Below, one piece after another: positions 20,725 through 27,555 of a stretch of DNA of 64,000 nt. This stretch comes from JBEBVQ01 sp037190845 (GTDB taxonomy: Bacteria; Bacteroidota; Bacteroidia; Chitinophagales; Chitinophagaceae): positions 124,001 through 188,000 of the forward strand of contig JBBCJI010000019.1 of the NCBI GenBank assembly GCA_037190845.1. The letters are read 5' to 3'. Numbering within the stretch: position 1 is the first letter of the stretch; the number at the start of each line of letters is the position of its first letter. The notes under the pieces are model-generated. The model ran no database searches, was not told the DNA's origin, and saw only the letters and a list, made by a program, of their open reading frames with translations. The position numbers and the translations under genes are program-made.

Positions 20725-22305
20725 TTATGATATTTTGTCGCTTTCCAGTTCGGTAAGCTGTCGTTTAAAATGTGTAGTTATATCCGTGTCCGCCAGCCAT
20801 TCTTTTACCTGCCGGAGGTTCTGCGACGGCGTAGAATCCTCGCTAAAGAACGGGATGTTCGCACGAATACCTTTATATAACCATGCGGTAGCCGGCGAGA
20901 GTTTCCCGGCAATGCCGCGTATATCTATCGCCTGTGCGACTGCCACCGCTTCCACAGCCAGTACTTCATAAGTGTTTTCAATAACGCGGCTGCACATCAG
21001 CGCGGCATTACAGCCCATGCTCACAATATCCTGATTGTCGTTATTATTGGGAATACTGTGTATGTACACCGGGGTACTAAGCGTCTGGTTTTCGGCCACT
21101 GTAGAAGTAGCAGGGTACTGCATACCCTGGATCCCGAAATTAAGCCCGAGCCGTCCGGCATTTGCAAACGGTGGCAGCTTCCGGTTAAGCGCGGGGTTGA
21201 GTATAAAATTCAACTGGCGTTCTGCCAGCATTGAAAGTTTGGTAACGGCAATCTTGAGCTTGTCCATCTCAAGACCGATATAATCACCGTGAAAATTACC
21301 ACCGTGAAAGACGTTCTTGTTTTTTCGATCTATCACCGGATTGTCGTTGACCGAATTGATCTCATCAATCACTACCGCTTCAGCATTGATGACGGTATCC
21401 AGCACCGGACCGAGTATCTGCGGCACACAACGGAGCGAATAATACTCCTGCACATTATCCTCCAGGACATTATCCGTGATCTTCTTTTCGTACAGGTGCT
21501 CGTGACGTTTACGCAGCAATCGGCTTCGCTCGCCGAATACACGCATCCAGTATGCAATCTGCCTTTGTCCTTTATGCTGCTTTACCTGGTTAAGGTTTTC
21601 GGAGAAATGATCGTCATACGCCTCCATCAGTTCATTCACCATCAGCGAAAGCAGCAGCGACCAGATCACGAGTCGGTGTGCCGCAATGACATTTACCCCT
21701 CCGATACCGGTCATTGCGGAAGTACCATTTAATATAGCCAGCCCCTCCCGGATATGTATCTGTAAAGGTTGCAGTTCCAGCTTTTTGTACACTTGTGCAG
21801 CTTTCACGACCCTGCCACCATACCAGAACTCCCCTTCACCAACCAGACCCAGCGCCAGATGGGCCAGTTGCACCAGATCTCCGCTGGCGCCTACGCCGCC
21901 ATGCGCATAGATACAGGGATATGCCTCATGGTTGATCAAAGCAGCCAGCAACTGCACGGCTTCCGGGTGAACACCCGAATAGCCGAGCAATAGGGTATTT
22001 AGCCGCGACAACATCAGGGCACGTATATGACGGGGTTCCAGCAGCGTACCCATACCGGAGCTATGGCTGCGGATCAGGTTATATTGCAGGATACGGCAAT
22101 CGGCATCATCTATCCGGTATTGCGCCATCGGCCCGAAACCGGTATTGATACCATAGATCAGCTTATCCCGCGAAAATGACTTCAGGAAGTCATAGCTTTG
22201 CCGCACTTCCTTCAATGCAGATGCGCTGATACTGAATTGCTTATGTTGCAGAATGATTTGCTCAAATGTAGCAAGATCAAGCTTTTTTCCACTCAGGGAG
22301 ATCAT
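20725..22305 (-). CDS. Aromatic amino acid (tyrosine) ammonia-lyase of the flexirubin type
   Basis: A 526-residue MIO-dependent lyase. The Ala-Ser-Gly that forms the MIO cofactor is at 140-142 (GGVGASGDLVQL), with the active-site YGINTGFGPM at 51-60 and QDIVSMG near 400. The selectivity loop reads QYNLIRSHSSG (74-84). From memory this matches Flavobacterium johnsoniae tyrosine ammonia-lyase rather than typical histidine ammonia-lyase, and no hut genes are near. The product would be p-coumarate, the starter for flexirubin pigments. The longer frame to 22341 would begin with TTG inside the promoter, so ATG 22305 is chosen. It is translated together with the FabG-like gene 4 bases downstream. 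Confidence 0.88.
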   Translation of the reverse strand: MISLSGKKLDLATFEQIILQHKQFSISASALKEVRQSYDFLKSFSRDKLIYGINTGFGPMAQYRIDDADCRILQYNLIRSHSSGMGTLLEPRHIRALMLSRLNTLLLGYSGVHPEAVQLLAALINHEAYPCIYAHGGVGASGDLVQLAHLALGLVGEGEFWYGGRVVKAAQVYKKLELQPLQIHIREGLAILNGTSAMTGIGGVNVIAAHRLVIWSLLLSLMVNELMEAYDDHFSENLNQVKQHKGQRQIAYWMRVFGERSRLLRKRHEHLYEKKITDNVLEDNVQEYYSLRCVPQILGPVLDTVINAEAVVIDEINSVNDNPVIDRKNKNVFHGGNFHGDYIGLEMDKLKIAVTKLSMLAERQLNFILNPALNRKLPPFANAGRLGLNFGIQGMQYPATSTVAENQTLSTPVYIHSIPNNNDNQDIVSMGCNAALMCSRVIENTYEVLAVEAVAVAQAIDIRGIAGKLSPATAWLYKGIRANIPFFSEDSTPSQNLRQVKEWLADTDITTHFKRQLTELESDKIS

Positions 22306-22338
22306 AATGGGTGTAAAACGGGGTGTTCGTAAAGGCTG

Positions 22339-22346
22339 CAAAAATA
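22339..22346 (-). promoter_or_regulatory. -7 promoter element TATTTTTG for the ammonia-lyase operon
   Basis: On the minus strand TATTTTTGC matches TAnnTTTG exactly, 33 bases before the ATG at 22305. No clear TTTG -33 box is seen upstream. Confidence 0.6.
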
Positions 22347-22362
22347 ATGAAAGGATTTAAAT

Positions 22363-22473
22363 TGTCGGGGCGGTCCTGCGTGACCGCCCATATATCATAT
22401 CCTCCCGTTACCCGTTAGGCCAGAGAGGGGCGATCACACAGCAGCGCCCATACTGGCCCCATCTGCCCCGACA
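22363..22473. repeat. Nested palindromic element between two divergent operons
   Basis: TGTCGGGGC (22363-22371) pairs with GCCCCGACA (22465-22473). Inside, GGGCGGTCCTGCGTGACCGCCC forms a second compact hairpin with a GCGT-type loop. The GC-rich 110-base structure sits between the promoters of the ammonia-lyase operon (-) and the L28/L33 operon (+). It could be a bidirectional terminator or a REP-like repeat. Confidence 0.55.
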
Positions 22474-22495
22474 GTGTAATTTTTTTATAAAATAT

Positions 22496-22526
22496 TTTGC
22501 AGTTCGATAAAAAAGCAAGACCTTTG
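22496..22526 (+). promoter_or_regulatory. Promoter of the rpmB-rpmG-DUF4295 operon
   Basis: TTTG (22496-22499), a 19-base spacer and GACCTTTG (22519-22526) form a Bacteroidota promoter with one mismatch in the -7 box. It lies 20 bases before the rpmB start. Confidence 0.65.
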
Positions 22527-22546
22527 CAGTCCTAAAAAAGAAAAGT

Positions 22547-22783
22547 ATGGCACGTGTTTGTCAGGTAACCGGCAAAAAACCTATAACTGGTCATAAAGTA
22601 TCCTTCTCCAACAAGAAAGCGAAACGCCGTTTTCTGCCCAATCTGCAGACCAAGCGTTTTTTCCTGGTTGAAGAAGACCGCTGGATCTCGCTGAAGCTGT
22701 CTGCTGATGCGATCCGCACGATCAATAAAAGAGGGCTGAATGTTGTAGTGAAAGAATTACGCGCCCAGGGTCAGGAAATTTAA
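22547..22783 (+). CDS. rpmB: 50S ribosomal protein L28 (bL28)
   Basis: A 78-residue basic protein with the bL28 signature: ARVCQVTGKKPITGHKVSFSN at the start, KAKRRFLPNLQTKRFFL in the middle and LSADAIRTINKRGLNVVV at the end. It is a large-subunit protein. It is the first gene of a three-gene operon with rpmG and a DUF4295 gene, the standard Bacteroidota order. Confidence 0.97.
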   Translation: MARVCQVTGKKPITGHKVSFSNKKAKRRFLPNLQTKRFFLVEEDRWISLKLSADAIRTINKRGLNVVVKELRAQGQEI

Positions 22784-22822
22784 TCATAAGAATACTTCCA
22801 GTAATAATTAAAGCTTACAGCG

Positions 22823-23005
22823 ATGGCTAAGAAAGGAAACCGGGTTCAGGTAATATTGGAATGCACCGAGCATAAAAACAGCAGTTTGCCCGGTACCAGC
22901 CGTTATATTACTACCAAGAACAAAAAGAACACCCCGGAGCGTATCGAGTTGAAAAAATACAACCCGATCATGAAAAAAGTAACGCTTCATAAAGAAATTA
23001 AATAA
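22823..23005 (+). CDS. rpmG: 50S ribosomal protein L33 (bL33)
   Basis: A 60-residue basic protein matching bL33: GNRVQVILECTEHK, TSRYITTKNKKNTPERIELKKYNP and ending KVTLHKEIK. The four zinc cysteines of the C+ form are missing, as only one Cys (ILECTE) is present; this is the C- form. It lies 39 bases after rpmB and 21 bases before the DUF4295 gene. Confidence 0.97.
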   Translation: MAKKGNRVQVILECTEHKNSSLPGTSRYITTKNKKNTPERIELKKYNPIMKKVTLHKEIK

Positions 23006-23026
23006 TTAATAATATAATTTATAGTC

Positions 23027-23197
23027 ATGGCAAAAGCAGCTAAAACCGCGATCAAGAAGGATGCCAAGGCGGCGGCCGAATCAAAGAACTACACCAAGGT
23101 GATCAAAGCGGTACGTAGTCCGAAGACAGGTGCTTATACCTTTAAGGAAGGCATTATTCATAAGGATAAGGTTAAGGATTTTTTCGCCGAAAAATAA
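23027..23197 (+). CDS. DUF4295 family small basic protein (probable ribosome-associated protein)
   Basis: A 56-residue, lysine- and alanine-rich protein: MAKAAKTAIKKDAKAAAE, then YTKVIKAVRSPKTGAYTFKE and a final HKDKVKDFFAEK. This matches DUF4295, a family limited to Bacteroidota and encoded right after rpmG. The basic N-terminal tail, the conserved position in a ribosomal-protein operon and the tiny size all suggest a large-subunit component; I recall that a Bacteroidota-specific ribosomal protein has been described, but cannot confirm that it is this family. It starts 21 bases after rpmG and is followed by a good terminator. Confidence 0.85.
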   Translation: MAKAAKTAIKKDAKAAAESKNYTKVIKAVRSPKTGAYTFKEGIIHKDKVKDFFAEK

Positions 23198-23222
23198 TGA
23201 TACAACACGGAATTTTTCCTGT

Positions 23223-23249
23223 GCGCCCGGTTATAGCCGGGCGTTTTTG
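23223..23249 (+). terminator. Terminator of the rpmB-rpmG-DUF4295 operon
   Basis: CGCCCGG (23224-23230) and CCGGGCG (23237-23243) form a 7-bp GC stem with loop TTATAG, followed by TTTTTG. Confidence 0.88.
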
Positions 23250-23273
23250 TTTTCTATTATTATCCCGCCACAC

Positions 23274-23301
23274 GCAGAGACGCGATGTATTGCTTCTCTG
23301 C
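23274..23301. repeat. GCAGAGA/TCTCTGC hairpin
   Basis: A 7-bp stem with a loop including CGCGATGTATTGC. It resembles the hairpin at 4196-4225, suggesting a dispersed small repeat. Its function is unknown. Confidence 0.4.
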
Positions 23302-23413
23302 CACAAATCACGGACAATTTTCACCGGATGATCCCGGTACATAACATTTCCAAAGGTTTGGAACGATTTTTTAGTGTAATTAATTTACTTTTGTAACATA
23401 AAATCACTGCGCA

Positions 23414-23833
23414 ATGAAAAAACAGATTCTTTTTTTAACGGCGGGCGGATTGCTCGCACTCGCATCCTGCACTTCGGAAGCCCCAAGCGGATATACCGAT
23501 GCATACGTTGACTCCGTTGTAAACGAACGTGTAGCACAGATTCAGGCTGAACTCGAAGCACAGAATGAAGTCCGTATCCATGCCCTGGCATTGGAAAAAG
23601 CGGATTCTATCTTAGCTGCAAGGGCAGGAAAAGCAACGACAACAACCAAGAAAACAACGACGACAACAAAAACAACACCTACGGAACCCACAGCACCTGC
23701 AAAACAGGATCCACCAACATCTAAGAGCAAGTGGGATAATCAGAAGAATAGCGACCAGCCCTCATCAAAATCTAAATGGGAGAATACAGAGAAGACTGAT
23801 GAACCCTCTTCAAAATCTAAATGGGGAAAATAA
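23414..23833 (+). CDS. Small lipoprotein with threonine-lysine tract and SKSKW repeats
   Basis: A 139-residue protein with a lipoprotein signal (lipobox LASC, cysteine 19). Residues 25-72 are charged and likely helical (VVNERVAQIQAELEAQNEVRIHALALEKADSILAA). Residues 74-100 are a Thr/Lys/Pro tract (KATTTTKKTTTTTKTT). The C-terminus has three SKSKW units spaced by acidic linkers (SKSKWDNQKNSDQPS, SKSKWENTEKTDEPS, SKSKWGK), with clear repeats in the DNA. This looks like an envelope spacer or surface-associated protein with an aromatic-basic tail; the function is not known. The upstream TACTTTTG (23386-23393) is a good -7 element. Confidence 0.8.
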   Translation: MKKQILFLTAGGLLALASCTSEAPSGYTDAYVDSVVNERVAQIQAELEAQNEVRIHALALEKADSILAARAGKATTTTKKTTTTTKTTPTEPTAPAKQDPPTSKSKWDNQKNSDQPSSKSKWENTEKTDEPSSKSKWGK

Positions 23834-23961
23834 GTCAGTATATTCACCAATAAAAAAGATATAGGTGCCAAAAATAGTTGGTAAAATCGGCTGTATAGCT
23901 ATACCGGCTTGGTTTTGAAGGAAGTTAATTGAAAGTGATTTCAATTAACTTTTTTTGTTTG

Positions 23962-24213
23962 ATGGAATCTGTAAAAAAGCGTTGCTGGGCATGTGGAAGT
24001 TTAGATGTGATAAAGTGGGGAAAGCAACTTGGCAAACAACGCTATAAGTGTAAGAACTGTTCTGTCCTTTTTACCAGTTCAAATGAAGGGGTATCGTCAT
24101 CGAACTGTTTCATTTGGTTTAAAGAGTGGGTAACAGGCAGGCAGTACCATCGCTCAGATCAGCCGTCAAAGTGGCTACCCGGAAAATGGTATCTATACTT
24201 CAGGAACGAGTGA
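23962..24213 (+). pseudogene. Transposase N-terminal fragment (frameshifted and truncated)
   Basis: From ATG 23962 the frame encodes a CxxC...CxxC zinc ribbon (CWACGSLDVIKWGKQLGKQ, RYKCKNC) and the helix FIWFKEWVTGRQ. The expected next segment, IAQISRQSGY, is found in another frame at about 24148-24178. The original frame then resumes with KWYLYFRNE, which resembles the end of the HTH, and stops at 24213. Two compensating shifts and loss of the DDE/DEDD domain mark a dead gene. An in-frame start at 23929 exists but adds residues not typical of the family. Confidence 0.75.
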
Positions 24214-24231
24214 GTTTTTCTAAGCCATAAG

Positions 24232-24293
24232 GCTTATACGATAAAAGCAGAAGGTAGCCCATATAGGCTACTTTCTGCTTTTATCGCATAAGC
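24232..24293. repeat. Long hairpin inside the decayed IS
   Basis: Two 28-base arms (24232-24259 and 24266-24293) pair at 26 of 28 positions, with loop CATATA. The arms begin GCTTATACGATAAAAGCAGA and end with its complement. This would be a very stable RNA or cruciform structure. Confidence 0.75.
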
Positions 24294-24410
24294 ATCAATC
24301 CTATTGCTGGCAGGTTGCTCTCCAGCAGAGCCTGCGTCCTCTTCGGATTGACCACGGAATATTAAAAATTATTAGCCTGATTAACACCAACTATTTTTGG
24401 CACCATTACC

Positions 24411-24449
24411 AAAAAAAATGGATGCTTATTCGATAAGCATCCATTTTTT
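24411..24449. terminator. Bidirectional terminator downstream of the EGF lipoprotein gene
   Basis: ATGGATGCTTAT (24418-24429) and ATAAGCATCCAT (24433-24444) form a perfect 12-bp stem flanked by A8 on the left and T6 on the right. It can end transcription from both sides: the minus-strand lipoprotein gene, which stops at 24470, and anything reading from the left. Confidence 0.88.
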
Positions 24450-24469
24450 ATTTAATTAAAATGTACTTT

Positions 24470-24964
24470 TTATTGCCTAGTCAATACCATAGTGCAGCTG
24501 TAACTAACAACACCTGACATTGTGTAATTTACTGTGATAACATTACCAGCAACAGTACCTGTGCCTTTTACTGTGTTTCCACCAATTGTTGTTTCATCCA
24601 GAATAATAGCATTCTTATCAACCTGGCCAGTTACATTTGCGCCACTGTTACCAAAATTCGCGATAATGATACGTGTCTTATCATTAGACGAAACAGTTAA
24701 AGTACTTGACCAATCGTCGGACACAACAGGAGGCTGACAAGTTTCAGTACCACTGTATGTACCAGGCAATTCAGAGGCATACGCATTTTCACAATTTGTT
24801 CCTGTATATCCCGTAGTACAAGAACATGTCCCCTCATTACAAGTACCGCCGTTCTGGCAAACCACATCTTTACACTCGTCTTTGTTACAAGATGTGTAAG
24901 TAATTGCGCCAAATGCGCCAAATGTCAATAATGCTGAAAAAGCAATGTTACGGATCGATTTCAT
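24470..24964 (-). CDS. EGF-like domain lipoprotein
   Basis: A 164-residue lipoprotein: the lipobox TYTSC has its cysteine at 26. It is followed at once by a single EGF-like module with six cysteines (C31, C36, C42, C47, C49, C58; typical ...CxNGGTCxxGxCxCxxGYTGxxCE). The remaining 100 residues form a beta-rich domain (GTYSGTETCQPP, SSTLTVSSND, GTGTVAGNVITVNYTM) of lipocalin-like alternation. A second protein of the same plan is at 36808-37314. It is probably anchored on the cell surface. A -7 element TATCTTTG lies 43-50 bases upstream. Confidence 0.82.
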   Translation of the reverse strand: MKSIRNIAFSALLTFGAFGAITYTSCNKDECKDVVCQNGGTCNEGTCSCTTGYTGTNCENAYASELPGTYSGTETCQPPVVSDDWSSTLTVSSNDKTRIIIANFGNSGANVTGQVDKNAIILDETTIGGNTVKGTGTVAGNVITVNYTMSGVVSYSCTMVLTRQ

Positions 24965-25006
24965 AGCCTGATTTTTTTTAGATTAAATGATTGTCAAAAG
25001 ATGTGC

Positions 25007-25014
25007 CAAAGATA
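25007..25014 (-). promoter_or_regulatory. -7 promoter element TATCTTTG for the EGF lipoprotein gene
   Basis: On the minus strand TATCTTTGG is an exact TAnnTTTG match, 43 bases before the start codon. Confidence 0.6.
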
Positions 25015-25117
25015 TAAAACATTAGCAGAAAGAAAACGGGATTACAGCATTTTACCACTACTATTTTTTAACATAAAATAAAATTTATCTTATTTTCCAT
25101 TCAAATCCAAAGAGGCA

Positions 25118-26563
25118 TTACTGATATTCATAACAGCCGATATCAATCCGCCCCACCACACGTGGCTTATTGTCGAGGTCTGTACCCGCCAGGCTACCAG
25201 TGCCTGCATCCACTAATGGGGAATTATTATCCGCAGCCCGGAAATTATCTTCCTTATAATTGGCAAATCGCGGGTCTTCATTGTATTTACAATTTACCTG
25301 AACAGCATCAGGCGTAAGCACCTCATTCTTCCGGGAGGTCTTCAACAGGCAGTGATCCAGGCGGACATCGAAAAGGTAGTTACCCTTCCTGCGCACTACC
25401 AGCTCTTCTTCCAGCGAACCGTAAATCAGGCAGTTGGTAAATTCGGCCCGCAGATCTGCCCCGATATAATCGTCATATTTATTGCCGGTATCCAGATGGC
25501 TGAGCACACTCACCGTCGGATATTCCGTATGGCTGACCCTGGGCGGGAAGTAGTTGATAAAGCTGCAATTCCGTACCGAATAATTTCCACCCTGGAAGAC
25601 CGCCAGCGCGGAGGCGCCGGTAGCCTGTACCAGGCAGTTTTCCATCACAAAACTCCCCTGAAAGGATGCAATTCCGTAACCCATAGAATTTTCAATAATA
25701 GTATGCTTCATTGTAAGCTGCGTATTTGCTGCAGCCGAAGGACCACCCGTCACCTGTATCGCCGCAGGGAGCGCGCCCCCTGCACTGTTGCCGCAGTTTT
25801 TCAGCACCACCCATTCCATTTCATTACCATAGCTCTGTTCAAAAAAATAAATCCCCCCCCATTCTCCGGGATAACCTACATAACCGAAATAGCTACGGTC
25901 AAGGCGGTCGCCCTGAAAGATGATACTGTCCTGCTTGGTACCTTTGGCGATCAGCCGCCCCAGCACAAACAAACGGGAGTCAGCATGCATATATATACGA
26001 CAGCCTGGGGGGATCGTGAGCACTTCGTTTTCGTCAACAGCAGCACTGTTGATGATCACATAAGGTTTATCGGTACGCAGTGTACCCGTCCCGATCATAC
26101 TGCTTACGATATAATAGGCATTCTGCCCGAAAGCGATAAACGGAATGACATATTCACGCCCGTTGAGCGTAACGATCAGCCGGTCTTCCACAACAAAAGG
26201 GGAATTGACATCCGTGGGGTCAATTTTAACGGTAGCAAAAACATGAATACTGTCATTGGCAGCCACCTCCCTGTCTCTGACTTCATTGCCCTGTATACCA
26301 TCCACATTCAGGTGGAAAGAAGACTGGTTACCCTTTTCAAGGCGTACGGAACTGATATTGACCTTTTGTGACTGACGGTTACGGATTGTCAACCCCAACG
26401 TAAAACTGCCCTGGGCTGTGAATACCGTATCAAACATAAGCGTATCCACCGAAAAGCTGAGCTCCCCGCCCTGGGTAAGCATCTGCTCCTTTTTACACGA
26501 ACTGAAAAGCACCGGCAGGATAAACAGCAGCGCGAAAAAAAATCCTGTGTATGAAAATCTCAT
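25118..26563 (-). CDS. Right-handed parallel beta-helix lipoprotein
   Basis: A 481-residue protein from ATG 26563, with lipobox LFSSC (C23) followed by KKEQ. An N-terminal beta-sandwich (about 30-180) with LSFSVDTLMFDTVFTAQGSFTLGLTIRN is followed by a beta-helix (about 190-460) with AAIQVTGG, MKHTIIENSMGYGIASFQG, NCLVQATGASALAVFQGGNYSVRNCSF. The end DLDNKPRVVGRIDIGCYEYQ is the classic choice-of-anchor Q tail. Beta-helix folds of this type often bind or cleave polysaccharides, but no catalytic set is evident. The frame stays open to 26707 only because it reads through the hairpin repeat at 26630-26709, giving a spurious MSDVGDVMDV start. Confidence 0.85.
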   Translation of the reverse strand: MRFSYTGFFFALLFILPVLFSSCKKEQMLTQGGELSFSVDTLMFDTVFTAQGSFTLGLTIRNRQSQKVNISSVRLEKGNQSSFHLNVDGIQGNEVRDREVAANDSIHVFATVKIDPTDVNSPFVVEDRLIVTLNGREYVIPFIAFGQNAYYIVSSMIGTGTLRTDKPYVIINSAAVDENEVLTIPPGCRIYMHADSRLFVLGRLIAKGTKQDSIIFQGDRLDRSYFGYVGYPGEWGGIYFFEQSYGNEMEWVVLKNCGNSAGGALPAAIQVTGGPSAAANTQLTMKHTIIENSMGYGIASFQGSFVMENCLVQATGASALAVFQGGNYSVRNCSFINYFPPRVSHTEYPTVSVLSHLDTGNKYDDYIGADLRAEFTNCLIYGSLEEELVVRRKGNYLFDVRLDHCLLKTSRKNEVLTPDAVQVNCKYNEDPRFANYKEDNFRAADNNSPLVDAGTGSLAGTDLDNKPRVVGRIDIGCYEYQ

Positions 26564-26629
26564 AATCGGTCGGTACGAAACTATAATAACGCTCAATAAT
26601 ACAGAATATTTTCCGGAAGCGAAACATAG

Positions 26630-26709
26630 ATGTGTCTGATGTGGGAGATGTGGAAGATGTGTTATATTATGTACAAACACATCCATCACATCCCCCACAT
26701 CAGACACAT
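26630..26709. repeat. Long ATGTG-type hairpin between divergent genes
   Basis: ATGTGTCTGATGTGGG (26630-26645) pairs with the complement ending at 26709. The inner parts GAGATGTGGAAGATGTGTT and AAACACATCCATCACATC continue the stem imperfectly to a loop around 26664-26673. It lies between divergent genes and contains start-like codons on both strands. Confidence 0.75.
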
Positions 26710-26722
26710 TCCCGGCTCATGC

Positions 26723-26752
26723 TTTGCAATCCGCTGCAAGAAAGTATTTTTG
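26723..26752 (+). promoter_or_regulatory. Promoter of the SAM hydroxide adenosyltransferase gene
   Basis: TTTG (26723-26726), an 18-base spacer and TATTTTTG (26745-26752) match both Bacteroidota promoter boxes. The start codon at 26764 is 12 bases on, so the 5' leader is only a few bases long, and this rules out the longer reading from 26632. Confidence 0.75.
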
Positions 26753-26763
26753 TACTGCACGAC

Positions 26764-27555
26764 ATGAAGAACATCACCCTGCTTTCCGACTTTGGCTTAC
26801 AGGATGCTACAGTAGCATCGGTCAAGGGTATCCTGCTCCGGCAGGCGCCGGAAGCAGTGATCACTGACATTTCGCATCTGGCGGAGCCATTTCACATGCA
26901 GCAAGCCGCATACCTGCTGCAGACAGCGTGGCGCCATTTCCCGCTCCGCACGGTGCACATCGTGCTGTTTGATGTTTTTTCCGACAGACATCCCCGCCTG
27001 CTGCTATGCGAAAAAGAAGGGCATTTTTTCCTGGCCCCCGATAACGGTATATTGGCGCTGGCGCTGGACGGACAGCCGGAGCATACCTGGGAATGCTATG
27101 AACTCGCACCTCCCGACACTTTCCACAACTGGGTGGAAGCCTGCTGCTACGCCGTGCAGTCTGTATTTACCGGAAACGTAGCACAAACATACGAAGCATG
27201 CAGCATGAACGTATCGCCGCGGCACTGGCAACCTGTGATCCTGCCTGACAGGATAGAATGCCACGTGATCCATATAGACCGGTTCGGCAATGTGATACTC
27301 AACCTGACACAAAAACTTTTTGAAGAAGTGAGACAGGGAAGGAACTTCAGTATCCGGTTCATGCGGGATGAAGAAATAAACACGCTGAGCAATTATTATT
27401 TCGACGTGCCGAATGGCGTCGTCCTGTGCCGATTCAACAAATCCGGGTATATGGAGATAGCTGTCAATCAGGCAAACGCAACTGAATTACTCGGATTACA
27501 GATCAATAACAAACAACAGATAATCTACAACACCATAAAAGTATATTTTGAATGA
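26764..27555 (+). CDS. SAM hydroxide adenosyltransferase (DUF62 family)
   Basis: A 263-residue enzyme of the DUF62 family, which hydrolyses S-adenosyl-L-methionine to adenosine and methionine and is related to fluorinase and chlorinase. Motifs are LLSDFGLQDATVASVKG at the N-terminus, the loop TDISHLAEPF, the active-site strand HFFLAPDNGILALAL and the C-terminal-domain entry HIDRFGNVILN. All are typical of the hydroxide-using (non-halogenating) members. The start at 26764 gives the family's MxxITLLSDFG opening. The next gene begins inside its last codons (overlap of four bases, ATGA), so the two are translationally coupled. Confidence 0.9.
   Translation: MKNITLLSDFGLQDATVASVKGILLRQAPEAVITDISHLAEPFHMQQAAYLLQTAWRHFPLRTVHIVLFDVFSDRHPRLLLCEKEGHFFLAPDNGILALALDGQPEHTWECYELAPPDTFHNWVEACCYAVQSVFTGNVAQTYEACSMNVSPRHWQPVILPDRIECHVIHIDRFGNVILNLTQKLFEEVRQGRNFSIRFMRDEEINTLSNYYFDVPNGVVLCRFNKSGYMEIAVNQANATELLGLQINNKQQIIYNTIKVYFE

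Larger units (their letters stand above)
23864..24404. mobile_element. Internally deleted insertion sequence with perfect 19-bp terminal inverted repeats
   Basis: A 541-bp element bounded by the perfect inverted repeat GGTGCCAAAAATAGTTGGT (23864-23882, complement at 24386-24404). Inside is the start of a zinc-ribbon transposase gene, broken by frameshifts and lacking the catalytic part, then a 28-bp-arm hairpin (24232-24293). No clear target-site duplication is visible. It is best read as a non-autonomous, decayed IS copy that kept both ends. The family is not settled; an N-terminal zinc ribbon followed by a helix-turn-helix is seen in IS1595-like and IS256/IS1249-like transposases. Confidence 0.8.

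Noticed and set aside
20725..22305. Histidine ammonia-lyase (hutH) as the name for the lyase
   Set aside because: The family fold is shared and the SH pair at 80-81 leaves room for doubt, but the surrounding sequence fits tyrosine ammonia-lyases of flexirubin producers and no hut genes are near.
25352..26371. A 339-residue frame antisense to the beta-helix lipoprotein
   Set aside because: The minus-strand gene has a signal peptide and a conserved tail; the antisense frame has neither.
26632..26763. Longer N-terminus of the SAM hydroxide adenosyltransferase starting MSDVGDVEDV
   Set aside because: The added residues come from a palindromic repeat upstream of and within the promoter; the family start is at 26764.
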